Source of the DNA: Capnocytophaga sp. oral taxon 338 str. F0234
GTDB taxonomy: Bacteria; Bacteroidota; Bacteroidia; Flavobacteriales; Flavobacteriaceae
DNA: 64,000 nucleotides
Direction of reading: 5' to 3'
Assembly (NCBI RefSeq): GCF_000192225.1
Contig: NZ_GL872413.1
Span: 1,878,828-1,942,827 of the forward strand
Shown: one piece after another, positions 52,567 through 60,632 of the stretch
Layout: every line of letters begins with the position of its first letter
Position numbering within the stretch: position 1 is the stretch's first letter
Notes under the pieces: generated by a model
Told to the model about the DNA's origin: nothing
The model's database searches: none
What the model saw: only the letters and a program-made list of their open reading frames with translations
Program-made: the position numbers and the translations under genes

Positions 52567-54180
52567 CTATCTAATAAGCAGATTATGTTCAGTTCCTAAG
52601 AACTCAACAAATACCCCGCCCCCTATCTTGACTAACCAATAACCTTCGAAATTTTTGAAGAGATAGAAATCAGAGACAGGCATAGAAGGATGACTACAAT
52701 AATGGCGATGTCCTTGGTAAGAGGCCAGAAGTTCTACTTTGTCACTCTTTATAAGCCGAATAGAAAAATAATATACATAATCCTTATCCTTTAAGAAAAA
52801 TTTATCAAAAGCAGTCTTCAAAGAAACTATGTCATATCCCTCTATAAAGGTTATTTTTTGTTGGACAGAGAAATACACTCTATTTTTATCTTTTCCTAAT
52901 GAATTATATAGTCCTGTATATAGCCATTTGAAAGTAGCTTCGTCTGCACTTTTGGGACAGGATTTTTTTGAAGTTTTCTCCCATAACTGATGTGGATAAA
53001 TATTTCTTCTTTTGACTTCTTCTATCTGCTCTTGAGTGAGGGTATACACTTTGTCCTTCCAATTATCATACACTTGATTATTATAAAAAACATTCCCCTT
53101 AAGATAAGATAGATTCTTTCCCAACCTAACGGGCGCTTTATAATCAAAAGGAATTTTCTCTGACACGTCATGACTTTTGTAGACCCCTTCTTTATCATAT
53201 AGATAATCGTCGCCTAATATTCCAAATGTCTTGGCATCAAGATTTATTTTTTCATTTCGTTCTCTGAAAATATCCACTCCATCAGTGATATATTCATTAA
53301 AAACCCGTATCTTCCTTTTGTTTTTGAGAGGAACGAGTAAGGTATCTGCCTTATAAGTTTGGGCATAATAGATGTTTTTCTTATCCATCGCATAAGTTTC
53401 GGATAATCCCTTAAGAGAATATACATCCACATAAGCAGGAAGTTCTACAAATTCATCCTTATGAGTATTCTTATTATTTTTGAATATAAGTGCATAATGA
53501 GGTGTTTTAAAGATATTACTTGTCAGCTGTGTTAGACTTTCTCCTTTGTAGGTGAAGACTTTCCCCTTGTAATAAGTATTATTCTTATCAGCGACAACCT
53601 CTGAAAGAGAATACGAGGGGCGAATACTTTGAACATCGGCTCCTTCTACTCTTTTGCCACGGTAGTATAGATAATTCTTATCCCTATGATATAAATCATT
53701 AAAATATCTCAGACTTTTGAAAGTCTGAGGGTCTGCCTCTGGGATTTCTTCTGTATTGAAATATACTTTATAATTGGTTCTCCAAATACAATCTTTGCCT
53801 GAGGGGAAGTACTCCCCCTGAGCAATAGGCTTATCCATGACAGCAATCAAATAACACCCAGAATCAGAAGGGAAAAACTTTCCTTCAAAATAGACACCAT
53901 TTTTGTCCTTGGCAACAATATTTTTATCCCCTATAAGATAATTATTCCAATCATCCAATTGGAAAGTCTCCATATCTGGATGGATTATTTCTCTTGACTG
54001 TTCTTCTTGATAAATTACATAATTATCATTGATAAGATACCCTTGGTTATAGATAAGCTGTACCTCTGCTTTGAGCCCTTCTTTAGTCTGAGCAGGTTTT
54101 ATATAAACTGTATCAGTATCTTCTTGAGCTACTGCTGAGTATATTCCTATACAGAAGAGGAAAATATAAAATATCTTCAT
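52567..54180 (-). CDS. DKNYY-family secreted protein (paralogue 2)
   Basis: 537 residues, signal peptide ending AVAQ. The same module series as its neighbours (KDKNGVYFEGKFFPSDSG, HRDKNYLYYRGKRVEG, MDKKNIYYAQTYK, YDKEGVYKSHD, LKDKDYVYYFSIRLIK) but the most divergent of the five; its C-terminal block keeps only FYLFKNFEGYWL and lacks the LTNEQASKLLNQ end. The signal peptide is of the SPI type. Tandem array, 37 bases from the stop to the next heptamer and start. Function unknown. Confidence 0.78.
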   Translation of the reverse strand: MKIFYIFLFCIGIYSAVAQEDTDTVYIKPAQTKEGLKAEVQLIYNQGYLINDNYVIYQEEQSREIIHPDMETFQLDDWNNYLIGDKNIVAKDKNGVYFEGKFFPSDSGCYLIAVMDKPIAQGEYFPSGKDCIWRTNYKVYFNTEEIPEADPQTFKSLRYFNDLYHRDKNYLYYRGKRVEGADVQSIRPSYSLSEVVADKNNTYYKGKVFTYKGESLTQLTSNIFKTPHYALIFKNNKNTHKDEFVELPAYVDVYSLKGLSETYAMDKKNIYYAQTYKADTLLVPLKNKRKIRVFNEYITDGVDIFRERNEKINLDAKTFGILGDDYLYDKEGVYKSHDVSEKIPFDYKAPVRLGKNLSYLKGNVFYNNQVYDNWKDKVYTLTQEQIEEVKRRNIYPHQLWEKTSKKSCPKSADEATFKWLYTGLYNSLGKDKNRVYFSVQQKITFIEGYDIVSLKTAFDKFFLKDKDYVYYFSIRLIKSDKVELLASYQGHRHYCSHPSMPVSDFYLFKNFEGYWLVKIGGGVFVEFLGTEHNLLIR

Positions 54181-54182
54181 AA

Positions 54183-54201
54183 TAGTTTCGAGTTTCGAGT
54201 T
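54183..54201. repeat. Heptamer array with variant units
   Basis: Two units of TTTCGAG (a T-to-C variant of TTTTGAG), next to the ATG of paralogue 2. Confidence 0.75.
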
Positions 54202-54205
54202 GCTA

Positions 54206-55891
54206 TTATTGGTTTAATAATTTACTGGCTTGCTCATTGGTCAATGGACACATTGCCCCCTCTCCGCTTAATTCGGCCAACCAATACCCCTGGGCATTCT
54301 TAAAGAGGTAGAAATTAGGAGTAGGGGCGGGATCCATACCCCAGCCTTTCTCATAGCCCTCATAGATAGCCAAAAGCTCCACGTCCTTGCTTGGGAACAA
54401 CCTTGTAGTACCATCATACCAATAATCTTTATCGGCTAAGAAACCATTGGGAACTACCTTTAGCGAGGCGTTGTCATAACCCTTTACTACTACATATCTA
54501 TGTTCGCTCCTCCAATCATGTTGGTTATTATCATACCACTCCTTATAGAGCAGATGATAAACTTGCCCTTGGTGTCTCCAAAAGGGATAGGAAAGCTGCT
54601 CAAAGCCTGTGGTGTCTATTTCTTTATTCTTTTGTTTATCGTCTTGGGAAGGGAATAATTCCCTTAGGGGTGTGTTTCCTTCTTTGAGCAACGCTAACTG
54701 CTGGGGGCTGAGGTGAGGTACATAGAGGCTATCTTCATAAGTCTTATAATAAGCCTGATCCTCATAGACAAATAGGTTCTGATTATCCATATAGAAAAAG
54801 TTTTTCCCATACTCAGGGCGGTTTGTATAGTGGAAAGGCAGCTTTTCACCCCATTTATACACCCCATTCTTATCATACTGATAGTAATAATGCCCTGGGA
54901 CAATCCCAAAAGTAGCCACATCATAGCCAGAGAGCAGCTCTTTTCCTCTGTAGAGCTTGTCCCCATCAGTTACAAAAACTTTAAACAGCTTTATTTTACT
55001 CAAATTCTCCTTGGGTATAGGCACTCTAAGGTCTTTATTTTCTAATGGATAGCTATTTTCATCATAATAGAGATGATTTTTATCTATCAAATAGAAATCA
55101 TTCAGCCTTCGTAAGGTAGGAATATCAAAATAATCAGGGAGTTCCACAAAATAATCCTCCGCCTTTTCCTCATCATCATCTCCTCCATTATAGCGCAATA
55201 CATGGGTAGTGGTTTTGTATATATTATTCGATACCAGCTGTACCCGCTCCCCCTTATAGATAAAGGGTTTTCCATGGTAATAGGTGTTGTTCTTGTCGGA
55301 GACAAATTCCCCATTTGCCAAATCCTTCTGAAGAGTAGCCACATCAGCCCCCTCTACCTTTCGGTCATAATAGTATAGATAGTTTTTGTCCTTGAAATAA
55401 CAAGTGGAAACCGACTCAAAGGTCGCAGGATCAGAGATAGCAATCGGTTTTGTTCCCCTAAAAGCCTGCTTATAAGTTCGCCAAATAGGTTCTTCCCAAT
55501 AGTCAGACGGCTTGTCATAGTGACTTATAAAGCCCACTACGCTAAAGCCTGTGATATCTATCTTTATTAAATCCCCTTGGTAATAGATCCCATTTTTGTC
55601 TTTGGCTAATACCGATACATCAAGGCGCGCGAAACTCGCCATATCAGGTTTTATGATCTTGCGGGTATCTTTTTCTTGGTAGATGACATAATCCTGATTG
55701 ATGATATAGCCCTCCACATAGGGGCGCTTATATTTCTTAAAGGAATGCCATAGGGAATCCGTGCGATGGATATCGGATACAAGTATGGTATCTTGTACCA
55801 CTACCTCCTTTTCGGCTGTAGTAGGGAGTTGCTCCACAGGCTTTTGCTTGCAAGCAACGAGTAATAACGTAAAAAGTAAGAGACGATTCAT
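54206..55891 (-). CDS. DKNYY-family lipoprotein (paralogue 3)
   Basis: 561 residues. Lipoprotein signal MNRLLLFTLLLVAC, mature start Cys-Lys-Gln-Lys-Pro. Modules KDKNGIYYQGDLIKIDITGF, FKDKNYLYYYDRKVEG, SDKNNTYYHGKPF, IDKNHLYYDENSYPL, YDKNGVYKWGEKLPF and LADKDYWYDGTTRLF. It is close to paralogue 4 over its whole length, differing by scattered substitutions and two small indels, so the pair arose recently or is kept alike by gene conversion. It is probably displayed on the outer membrane. Function unknown. Confidence 0.82.
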   Translation of the reverse strand: MNRLLLFTLLLVACKQKPVEQLPTTAEKEVVVQDTILVSDIHRTDSLWHSFKKYKRPYVEGYIINQDYVIYQEKDTRKIIKPDMASFARLDVSVLAKDKNGIYYQGDLIKIDITGFSVVGFISHYDKPSDYWEEPIWRTYKQAFRGTKPIAISDPATFESVSTCYFKDKNYLYYYDRKVEGADVATLQKDLANGEFVSDKNNTYYHGKPFIYKGERVQLVSNNIYKTTTHVLRYNGGDDDEEKAEDYFVELPDYFDIPTLRRLNDFYLIDKNHLYYDENSYPLENKDLRVPIPKENLSKIKLFKVFVTDGDKLYRGKELLSGYDVATFGIVPGHYYYQYDKNGVYKWGEKLPFHYTNRPEYGKNFFYMDNQNLFVYEDQAYYKTYEDSLYVPHLSPQQLALLKEGNTPLRELFPSQDDKQKNKEIDTTGFEQLSYPFWRHQGQVYHLLYKEWYDNNQHDWRSEHRYVVVKGYDNASLKVVPNGFLADKDYWYDGTTRLFPSKDVELLAIYEGYEKGWGMDPAPTPNFYLFKNAQGYWLAELSGEGAMCPLTNEQASKLLNQ

Positions 55892-55895
55892 GATA

Positions 55896-55953
55896 GTTTT
55901 GAGTTTTGAATTTTGAGTTTCGAGTTTTGAGTTTTGAGTTTTGAGTTTTGAGT
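55896..55953. repeat. Longest heptamer array, about 8 units
   Basis: About eight units of TTTTGAG, including one TTTTGAA and one TTTCGAG variant, filling the gap between paralogues 4 and 3 and ending 5 bases before the ATG of paralogue 3. The longest array in the window and the best candidate for length variation. Confidence 0.9.
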
Positions 55954-55955
55954 TG

Positions 55956-57674
55956 CTATTGTTGGTTTAATAATTTATTGGCTTGCTCATTGGTCAATGG
56001 ACACATTGCCCCCTCTCCGTCTAATTCGGCCAACCAATACCCCTGGGCATTCTTAAAGAGATAGAAATTAGGACTAGGGGCGGGATCCATACCCCAGCCT
56101 TTCTCATAGCCCTCATAGATAGCCAAAAGCTCCACGTCCTTGCTTGGGAACAGCCTTGTAGTACCATCATACCAATAATCTTTATCGGCTAAGAAACCAT
56201 TGGGAACTACCTTTAGCGAGGCATTGTCATAGCCCTTTACTACTACATATCTACGTTCGCTCTTCCAATCATGTTGGTCACTATCATACCACTCCTTATA
56301 AATCAAATGATAAATCTGTCCGTTATGCCTCCAAAAGAAATAGGAAAGCTCCTCAAAGCCTGTGGTGTCTATTTCTTTATTCTTTTGCTTATCGTCTTGA
56401 GAAGGGAATAATTCTCTTAGAGGTGTATTTCCTTCTTTTAGCAGCGCCAACTGCTGGGGGCTGAGATGAGGTACATAGAGGCTATCGTCATAAGTCTTAT
56501 AATAAGCCTGATCCTCATAGATAAATAGGAGCTGATTATCCATATAGAAAAAGTTTTTCCCATACTCAGGGCGGTTTGTATAGTGGAAAGGCAGCTTTTT
56601 ACGCCAATGATACACCCCATTCTTATCATACTGATAGTAATAATGCCCTGGGACAATCCCAAAAGTAGCCACATCATAGCCAGAGATTGGTTCTCTCCCT
56701 TCGTAGAGCTTGTTTCCATCGGTTACCAAAACCTCAAATAGCTTTATTTTACTCAAATTTTCCTTGGGAATAGGCACTCTAAGGTCTTTGTCCCTTAACG
56801 GATAGGTATTTTCATCATAATAGAGGTGGTTTTTATCTATCAAATAGAGATCATTCAGCCCTTTTAAGGTAGGAATATCAAAATAATCAGGGAGTTCCAC
56901 AAAATAATCCTTCGCCTTCTCCTTTTCCTTATCATCATCTCCTCCATTATAGCGCAATACATGGGTAGTGGTTTTGTATATATTATTCGATACCTGCTGT
57001 ACCCGCTCTCCTTTGTAGATAAAGGGCTTCCCTTGGTAATAGGTATTGTCCTTGTCGGAGACAAATTTCCCCTCTGCCCGTTCCTTCTGAAGGGTAGCCA
57101 CATCAGCCCCCTCTACCTTTCGGTCATAATAGTATAGATAGTTTTTGTCCTTGAAATAACAAGTGGAAACCGACTCAAAGGTCGCAGGATCGGAGATAGC
57201 AATCGGTTTTGTTCCCCTAAAAGCCTTCTTATGAGTTCGCCAAATAGGTTCTTCCCAATAGTCAGACGGCTTGTCATGATGGCTTATAACGCCCACTACT
57301 CTAAAGCCTGTGGTATCTATCTTTATAAAATCTCCTTGGTAATAGATCCCATTTTTGTCTTTGGCAAAAATCAGGATTATGTCATCTGCCAATCCCGATA
57401 CATTGAGGATTGCAAAGCTCGCCATATCAGGTTTTATGATCTTGCGGGTATCTTTTTCTTGGTAGATGACATAATCCTTATTGATGATATAGCCCTCCAC
57501 ATAGGGGCGCTTATATTTCTTAAAGGAATGCCATAGGGAATCCGTGCGATGGATATCAGATACAGCTATAGTATCTTGTACCACAGCCTCCTTTTCGGCT
57601 GTAGTAGGGAGTTGCTCCACAGGCTTTTGCTTACAAGCAACGAGTAAGAAAGTAAGAAGTAAGAGACGATTCAT
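55956..57674 (-). CDS. DKNYY-family lipoprotein (paralogue 4)
   Basis: 572 residues, MNRLLLLTFLLVAC then Lys-Gln-Lys-Pro. Nearly a copy of paralogue 3, with an 11-residue insertion (GLADDIILIFA near residue 100) and three extra charged residues (KEKEKAK) in the acidic loop. The module series and the C-terminal block (AELDGEGAMCPLTNEQANK) are retained. Its stop is TAG at the boundary of the heptamer array. Lipoprotein, likely outer membrane. Function unknown. Confidence 0.82.
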   Translation of the reverse strand: MNRLLLLTFLLVACKQKPVEQLPTTAEKEAVVQDTIAVSDIHRTDSLWHSFKKYKRPYVEGYIINKDYVIYQEKDTRKIIKPDMASFAILNVSGLADDIILIFAKDKNGIYYQGDFIKIDTTGFRVVGVISHHDKPSDYWEEPIWRTHKKAFRGTKPIAISDPATFESVSTCYFKDKNYLYYYDRKVEGADVATLQKERAEGKFVSDKDNTYYQGKPFIYKGERVQQVSNNIYKTTTHVLRYNGGDDDKEKEKAKDYFVELPDYFDIPTLKGLNDLYLIDKNHLYYDENTYPLRDKDLRVPIPKENLSKIKLFEVLVTDGNKLYEGREPISGYDVATFGIVPGHYYYQYDKNGVYHWRKKLPFHYTNRPEYGKNFFYMDNQLLFIYEDQAYYKTYDDSLYVPHLSPQQLALLKEGNTPLRELFPSQDDKQKNKEIDTTGFEELSYFFWRHNGQIYHLIYKEWYDSDQHDWKSERRYVVVKGYDNASLKVVPNGFLADKDYWYDGTTRLFPSKDVELLAIYEGYEKGWGMDPAPSPNFYLFKNAQGYWLAELDGEGAMCPLTNEQANKLLNQQ

Positions 57675-57677
57675 AAG

Positions 57678-57736
57678 AGTTTTGAGTTTTGAGTTATAGG
57701 GTTTTAGATAATGACAAGTAAGTGGTCACTTGTCAT
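57678..57736. repeat. Two heptamers and an inverted repeat upstream of paralogue 4
   Basis: Two TTTTGAG units abut the ATG of paralogue 4. Next to them is ATGACAAGT / ACTTGTCAT (57711-57736) with an 8-base loop; the arms are perfect 9-mers. There is no T tract, so it may be an operator or a weak processing hairpin rather than a terminator. Confidence 0.6.
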
Positions 57737-57742
57737 TAGTCA

Positions 57743-58912
57743 CTATTCATTAGTTGTTGGTTCATCGGTCATCCATTGCCATCGTTTACTGATATCATAG
57801 GTTTGTTGCTCATAGATAACCTTCTCGCCTTCTAAGAAAGCATTTTTTCCCCATACGAGCGGAGTGGTATATTTGAAAGGGAGTTTTTCTTTATTCATGT
57901 AAATACCATCTTTGTCATAAACAAGATCTCCAGGGTACTCTGGCACTATCCCAAAAGTATGAGCATCATAGGGTGTAGGGTCGCTCCCATGATAAATAGT
58001 CTTACCATCGGAGATATAAGAATAGGTTCCAAAAGTTTGTATCCTGTCAAAATCTCTTTTTTTGATAGGGAGTACTTTTTCTCTAAAGAACACATGGTTT
58101 TTGTCCATAAGATAATCTGAAGAAGCGCCTGAAAGGCTATCAATAAAAAGTCCCTTAATGGTAGCCACATCCATATAGGATACTTCCTTCCAATAAGGAG
58201 CGTCATCTCCCCCAACGTCCAATGTTAAAGCAAGTACATACCGAGAGGTCTTGAAAAAATCCTCTGTCACGAGCTCTACAGGCTCTCCCTTATAAGTGAG
58301 GATTTTATCCTTGTAATAAGTATGGTTTTTATCCGCTACTGCATAGGTAATACCAGATAATCTTATATATTGGCTATCAGAACCTTCTATCTTTTTCTCA
58401 CAGAAATACAAAAACTCCTTGTCCTTGAAATAATAGCATGGAGCACGATAATCATACGCCATTTCAAAGGATTCTGGGTGGGCTACATCCATAGGTTGCG
58501 TACCTAAGAACACTTTCTTATTGGTTTTCCAAATAGGCGTATTTTCCTCACTTAGAGGAATATCCTTTACCCCAACTATTTTAAAACCTGTGGTATCCAT
58601 TGGGAAGAAATAGCCACGGTAATAGATGCCGTTTTTGTCCATGGCAAACCCGTCTCCTTTCCCCTTGAAAGTAGCCATATCAGGGCTAAGGCGCAGTGTG
58701 GCTTTCTTGCCCTGATAGAGCACATAATCCTCATAGACAACATATTCTTCACTATAGCTATTACCATATTGGTCAGAGAAATAGCCTTTATAGTCATCTG
58801 GGTCAGTTATGGACACTATATGAGTTGTCAAACCCTCTGGGTAATCTTTTTGCTCCACAGGCTTCTGCTTGCAAGCGACGAGTAACAAAGTACAAAGTAA
58901 AAGACGGTTCAT
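57743..58912 (-). CDS. DKNYY-family lipoprotein (paralogue 5, short)
   Basis: 389 residues, MNRLLLCTLLLVAC then Lys-Gln-Lys-Pro. It has the same modules up to the YDKDGIYMNKEKLPF unit but ends with KRWQWMTDEPTTNE, so the C-terminal third and the conserved YLFKNAQGYWLAEL block of the others are missing. Whether it is a truncated copy or a natural short form is unclear. It is the first gene of the run, directly behind the TATATTTG promoter at 58979-58986, so it would be the most expressed. Confidence 0.8.
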   Translation of the reverse strand: MNRLLLCTLLLVACKQKPVEQKDYPEGLTTHIVSITDPDDYKGYFSDQYGNSYSEEYVVYEDYVLYQGKKATLRLSPDMATFKGKGDGFAMDKNGIYYRGYFFPMDTTGFKIVGVKDIPLSEENTPIWKTNKKVFLGTQPMDVAHPESFEMAYDYRAPCYYFKDKEFLYFCEKKIEGSDSQYIRLSGITYAVADKNHTYYKDKILTYKGEPVELVTEDFFKTSRYVLALTLDVGGDDAPYWKEVSYMDVATIKGLFIDSLSGASSDYLMDKNHVFFREKVLPIKKRDFDRIQTFGTYSYISDGKTIYHGSDPTPYDAHTFGIVPEYPGDLVYDKDGIYMNKEKLPFKYTTPLVWGKNAFLEGEKVIYEQQTYDISKRWQWMTDEPTTNE

Positions 58913-58914
58913 GA

Positions 58915-58936
58915 TAGTTTTGAGTTTTGAGTTGGT
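58915..58936. repeat. Heptamer array plus short ATTGGCTA-like repeats
   Basis: Two TTTTGAG units next to the ATG of paralogue 5. From 58937 to 58972 follow short degenerate repeats (TAGCTAATTG, CATTGGCTAATTGGCTTATT). The same ATTGGCTAATTAG motif recurs near 63953. Confidence 0.65.
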
Positions 58937-58978
58937 TATTAGCTAATTGACTCATTGGCTAATTGGCTTATTAGATTG

Positions 58979-59006
58979 CAAATATACTCATTTTTTCTTA
59001 ATTTTG
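58979..59006. promoter_or_regulatory. Divergent promoters: DKNYY run (minus) and AraC gene (plus)
   Basis: TATATTTG on the minus strand (58979-58986) faces the DKNYY run; TAATTTTG on the plus strand (58999-59006) faces the AraC gene. The two -7 elements are only 12 bases apart, so a regulator bound here could affect both. Confidence 0.6.
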
Positions 59007-59027
59007 TACCCTGATAGCTGATTATTT

Positions 59028-59852
59028 ATGACTTACCAGAATATTCATATCAACAATGCTACCCCTGAGGATTTTGCCCAAGGAGCACACACGACCCTAT
59101 ATTATATCTTTCTCTTACAGGGGGATAGCCTCTTTAGTGTCGACTTCAACGACTATACTTCCCAAGGCTATTCCCTGCTGTTCCTCTCCCCCTATCAGTA
59201 TTTTCAATGGAAAGAAACCGCACCCAAAATGGACTTTATTGCCTTCCATGGGGATTTCTATTGTATAGAGTACCACAAGAAGGAAGTGGCTTGCAACGGC
59301 TTATTATTCAACAATATATACCAACAACCCCACTTTGAGGTCTCTCAGGCGGTTTTTGGAGAATTGGAGCGTCTCTTGAAAAAAATGCAAGCCATTGCTT
59401 CAGACTCCAATCCTTACCAAATTGCAGTGCTTAAGAGCTACTTGCAACTAATCTTGGCCATCGGAAGCCGAGAAAAGCAGCATTTTTTGAGCCACTTGAA
59501 AGAAGAAAATCCTTTGCAAAACCCCGTGGCCAATTTCCAAGAGCTTTTGGAGGCCAACTTTCTCAAGGAAAAGGATATCAGCTTCTATGCTGAGGCCTAT
59601 CACCTTTCAATCAGTGCTTTCTCCAAGCGTATCAAGCAGTATTATGGGAAGACCCCTTCGGCGCTGCTAAGGGAGCGCTTGGTTTTGGAGGCCAAAAAGC
59701 TACTGCACCTCACCCATAAGTCGGTCAAGGAAATCGCCTTTGAACTCTGCTTTGAGGATGCTTTCTACTTCAGCCGTTATTTCAAGAAGGAAGTAGGGGT
59801 TTCCCCAAAGCAATTTAGGGAGAGTGTAGGAATTTCGATAGTGGCAAAATAA
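59028..59852 (+). CDS. AraC-family transcriptional regulator
   Basis: 274 residues. The C-terminal 100 residues are two helix-turn-helix units (LSISAFSKRIKQYYGKTPSA, KEIAFELCFEDAFYFSRYFK, VGVSPKQFRE) as in AraC/XylS. The N-terminal 160 residues form a cupin-like sensor region with two Cys residues at 79 and 89 and a third at about 248 in the second HTH. It is divergent from the DKNYY run and directly upstream of a DUF417 gene; that pair resembles rclR-rclC of E. coli (response to reactive chlorine), though the order and the missing rclA argue for caution. G+C is clearly higher than in the left half of the window. Confidence 0.85.
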   Translation: MTYQNIHINNATPEDFAQGAHTTLYYIFLLQGDSLFSVDFNDYTSQGYSLLFLSPYQYFQWKETAPKMDFIAFHGDFYCIEYHKKEVACNGLLFNNIYQQPHFEVSQAVFGELERLLKKMQAIASDSNPYQIAVLKSYLQLILAIGSREKQHFLSHLKEENPLQNPVANFQELLEANFLKEKDISFYAEAYHLSISAFSKRIKQYYGKTPSALLRERLVLEAKKLLHLTHKSVKEIAFELCFEDAFYFSRYFKKEVGVSPKQFRESVGISIVAK

Positions 59853-59899
59853 TCTATGTTTGTGGCAAAAAAGTCCATTCTTATTTGGAAAATGCTTTG

Positions 59900-59907
59900 T
59901 ATTTTTG
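59900..59907 (+). promoter_or_regulatory. Promoter of the DUF417 gene
   Basis: TATTTTTG followed by CATCC, 25 bases before the ATG at 59933. TTTGTGGCAAAAA lies just upstream and could bind a regulator. Confidence 0.55.
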
Positions 59908-59932
59908 CATCCTGAAAATAATACATAGTCAT

Positions 59933-60565
59933 ATGCAACAATTATTAGAAAAATTGGCTGGATTACAGTCACAGTTTATCAACTTTATTCGCATTGCGAT
60001 TTTTATCGTAATGGCGTGGATTGGAGGCCTCAAAGTATGTCAATACGAAGCTGATGGGATTGTTCCCTTTGTTACCAATAGCCCTTTTATGAGTTTCTTC
60101 TATGCCAACTCTGGTAAAACCGCTATCGATGAGAACGGTGTTACAGGTGAGGCTAACAAAGGTAAAGAAGTAGCAGAATACAAATTGCACAAAAACCCTG
60201 AGGGGAAAATGGTAGCTGCCAATATAGAATGGCATAAGCAAAACAACACCTATACTTTCTCTTATGGCTTAGGAGCGTTCATCTGCCTAATTGGTTTGCT
60301 TACGCTTTTGGGTATTTGGTCTCCTAAAATAGGACTTATCGGGGGATTACTTACTTTTGGTATGTCTATCGTTACCCTTTCGTTTCTTATCACTACCCCA
60401 GAGGTGTATGTACCTAACTTAGGGGGTGATATGCCTACCCCTAACCACGGCTTCCCTTACCTATCAGGAGCAGGACGCTTGGTACTGAAAGACATTATCA
60501 TGTCGGCTGGCGGACTTATTGCCGCTTCTGATGCAGCAAGACGCCTATTAGCAAAGAACAAATAA
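59933..60565 (+). CDS. DUF417 (YkgB/RclC-like) inner membrane protein
   Basis: 210 residues from the ATG at 59933; an in-frame ATG at 59892 falls before the TATTTTTG element. Four hydrophobic segments are visible (RIAIFIVMAWIGGLKV, YGLGAFICLIGLLTLLGIW, IGLIGGLLTFGMSIVTLSF, DIIMSAGGLIAAS) with ADGIVPFVTNSPFMSFFY in the first periplasmic loop, the DUF417 signature. In E. coli the family member RclC is induced by hypochlorous acid under RclR, an AraC protein. Its neighbour here is an AraC protein, so a role in oxidative or chlorine stress is plausible. The function of RclC itself is not known. Confidence 0.83.
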   Translation: MQQLLEKLAGLQSQFINFIRIAIFIVMAWIGGLKVCQYEADGIVPFVTNSPFMSFFYANSGKTAIDENGVTGEANKGKEVAEYKLHKNPEGKMVAANIEWHKQNNTYTFSYGLGAFICLIGLLTLLGIWSPKIGLIGGLLTFGMSIVTLSFLITTPEVYVPNLGGDMPTPNHGFPYLSGAGRLVLKDIIMSAGGLIAASDAARRLLAKNK

Positions 60566-60584
60566 AGAACCATTAAGAAATAAA

Positions 60585-60613
60585 CAGCCCCAAACCACTC
60601 GGTTTAGGGCTAT
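60585..60613 (+). terminator. Terminator between the DUF417 gene and the lldD-like gene
   Basis: AGCCCCAAACC, ACTC, GGTTTAGGGCT with TATTCTT; about 20 bases past the DUF417 stop and 20 before the convergent lldD stop. Confidence 0.75.
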
Positions 60614-60632
60614 TCTTATTTATATCATGATG

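Noticed and set aside
57711-57736. Inverted repeat upstream of paralogue 4 as a terminator
   Set aside because: No T tract follows in either direction; kept as a repeat of unknown role.
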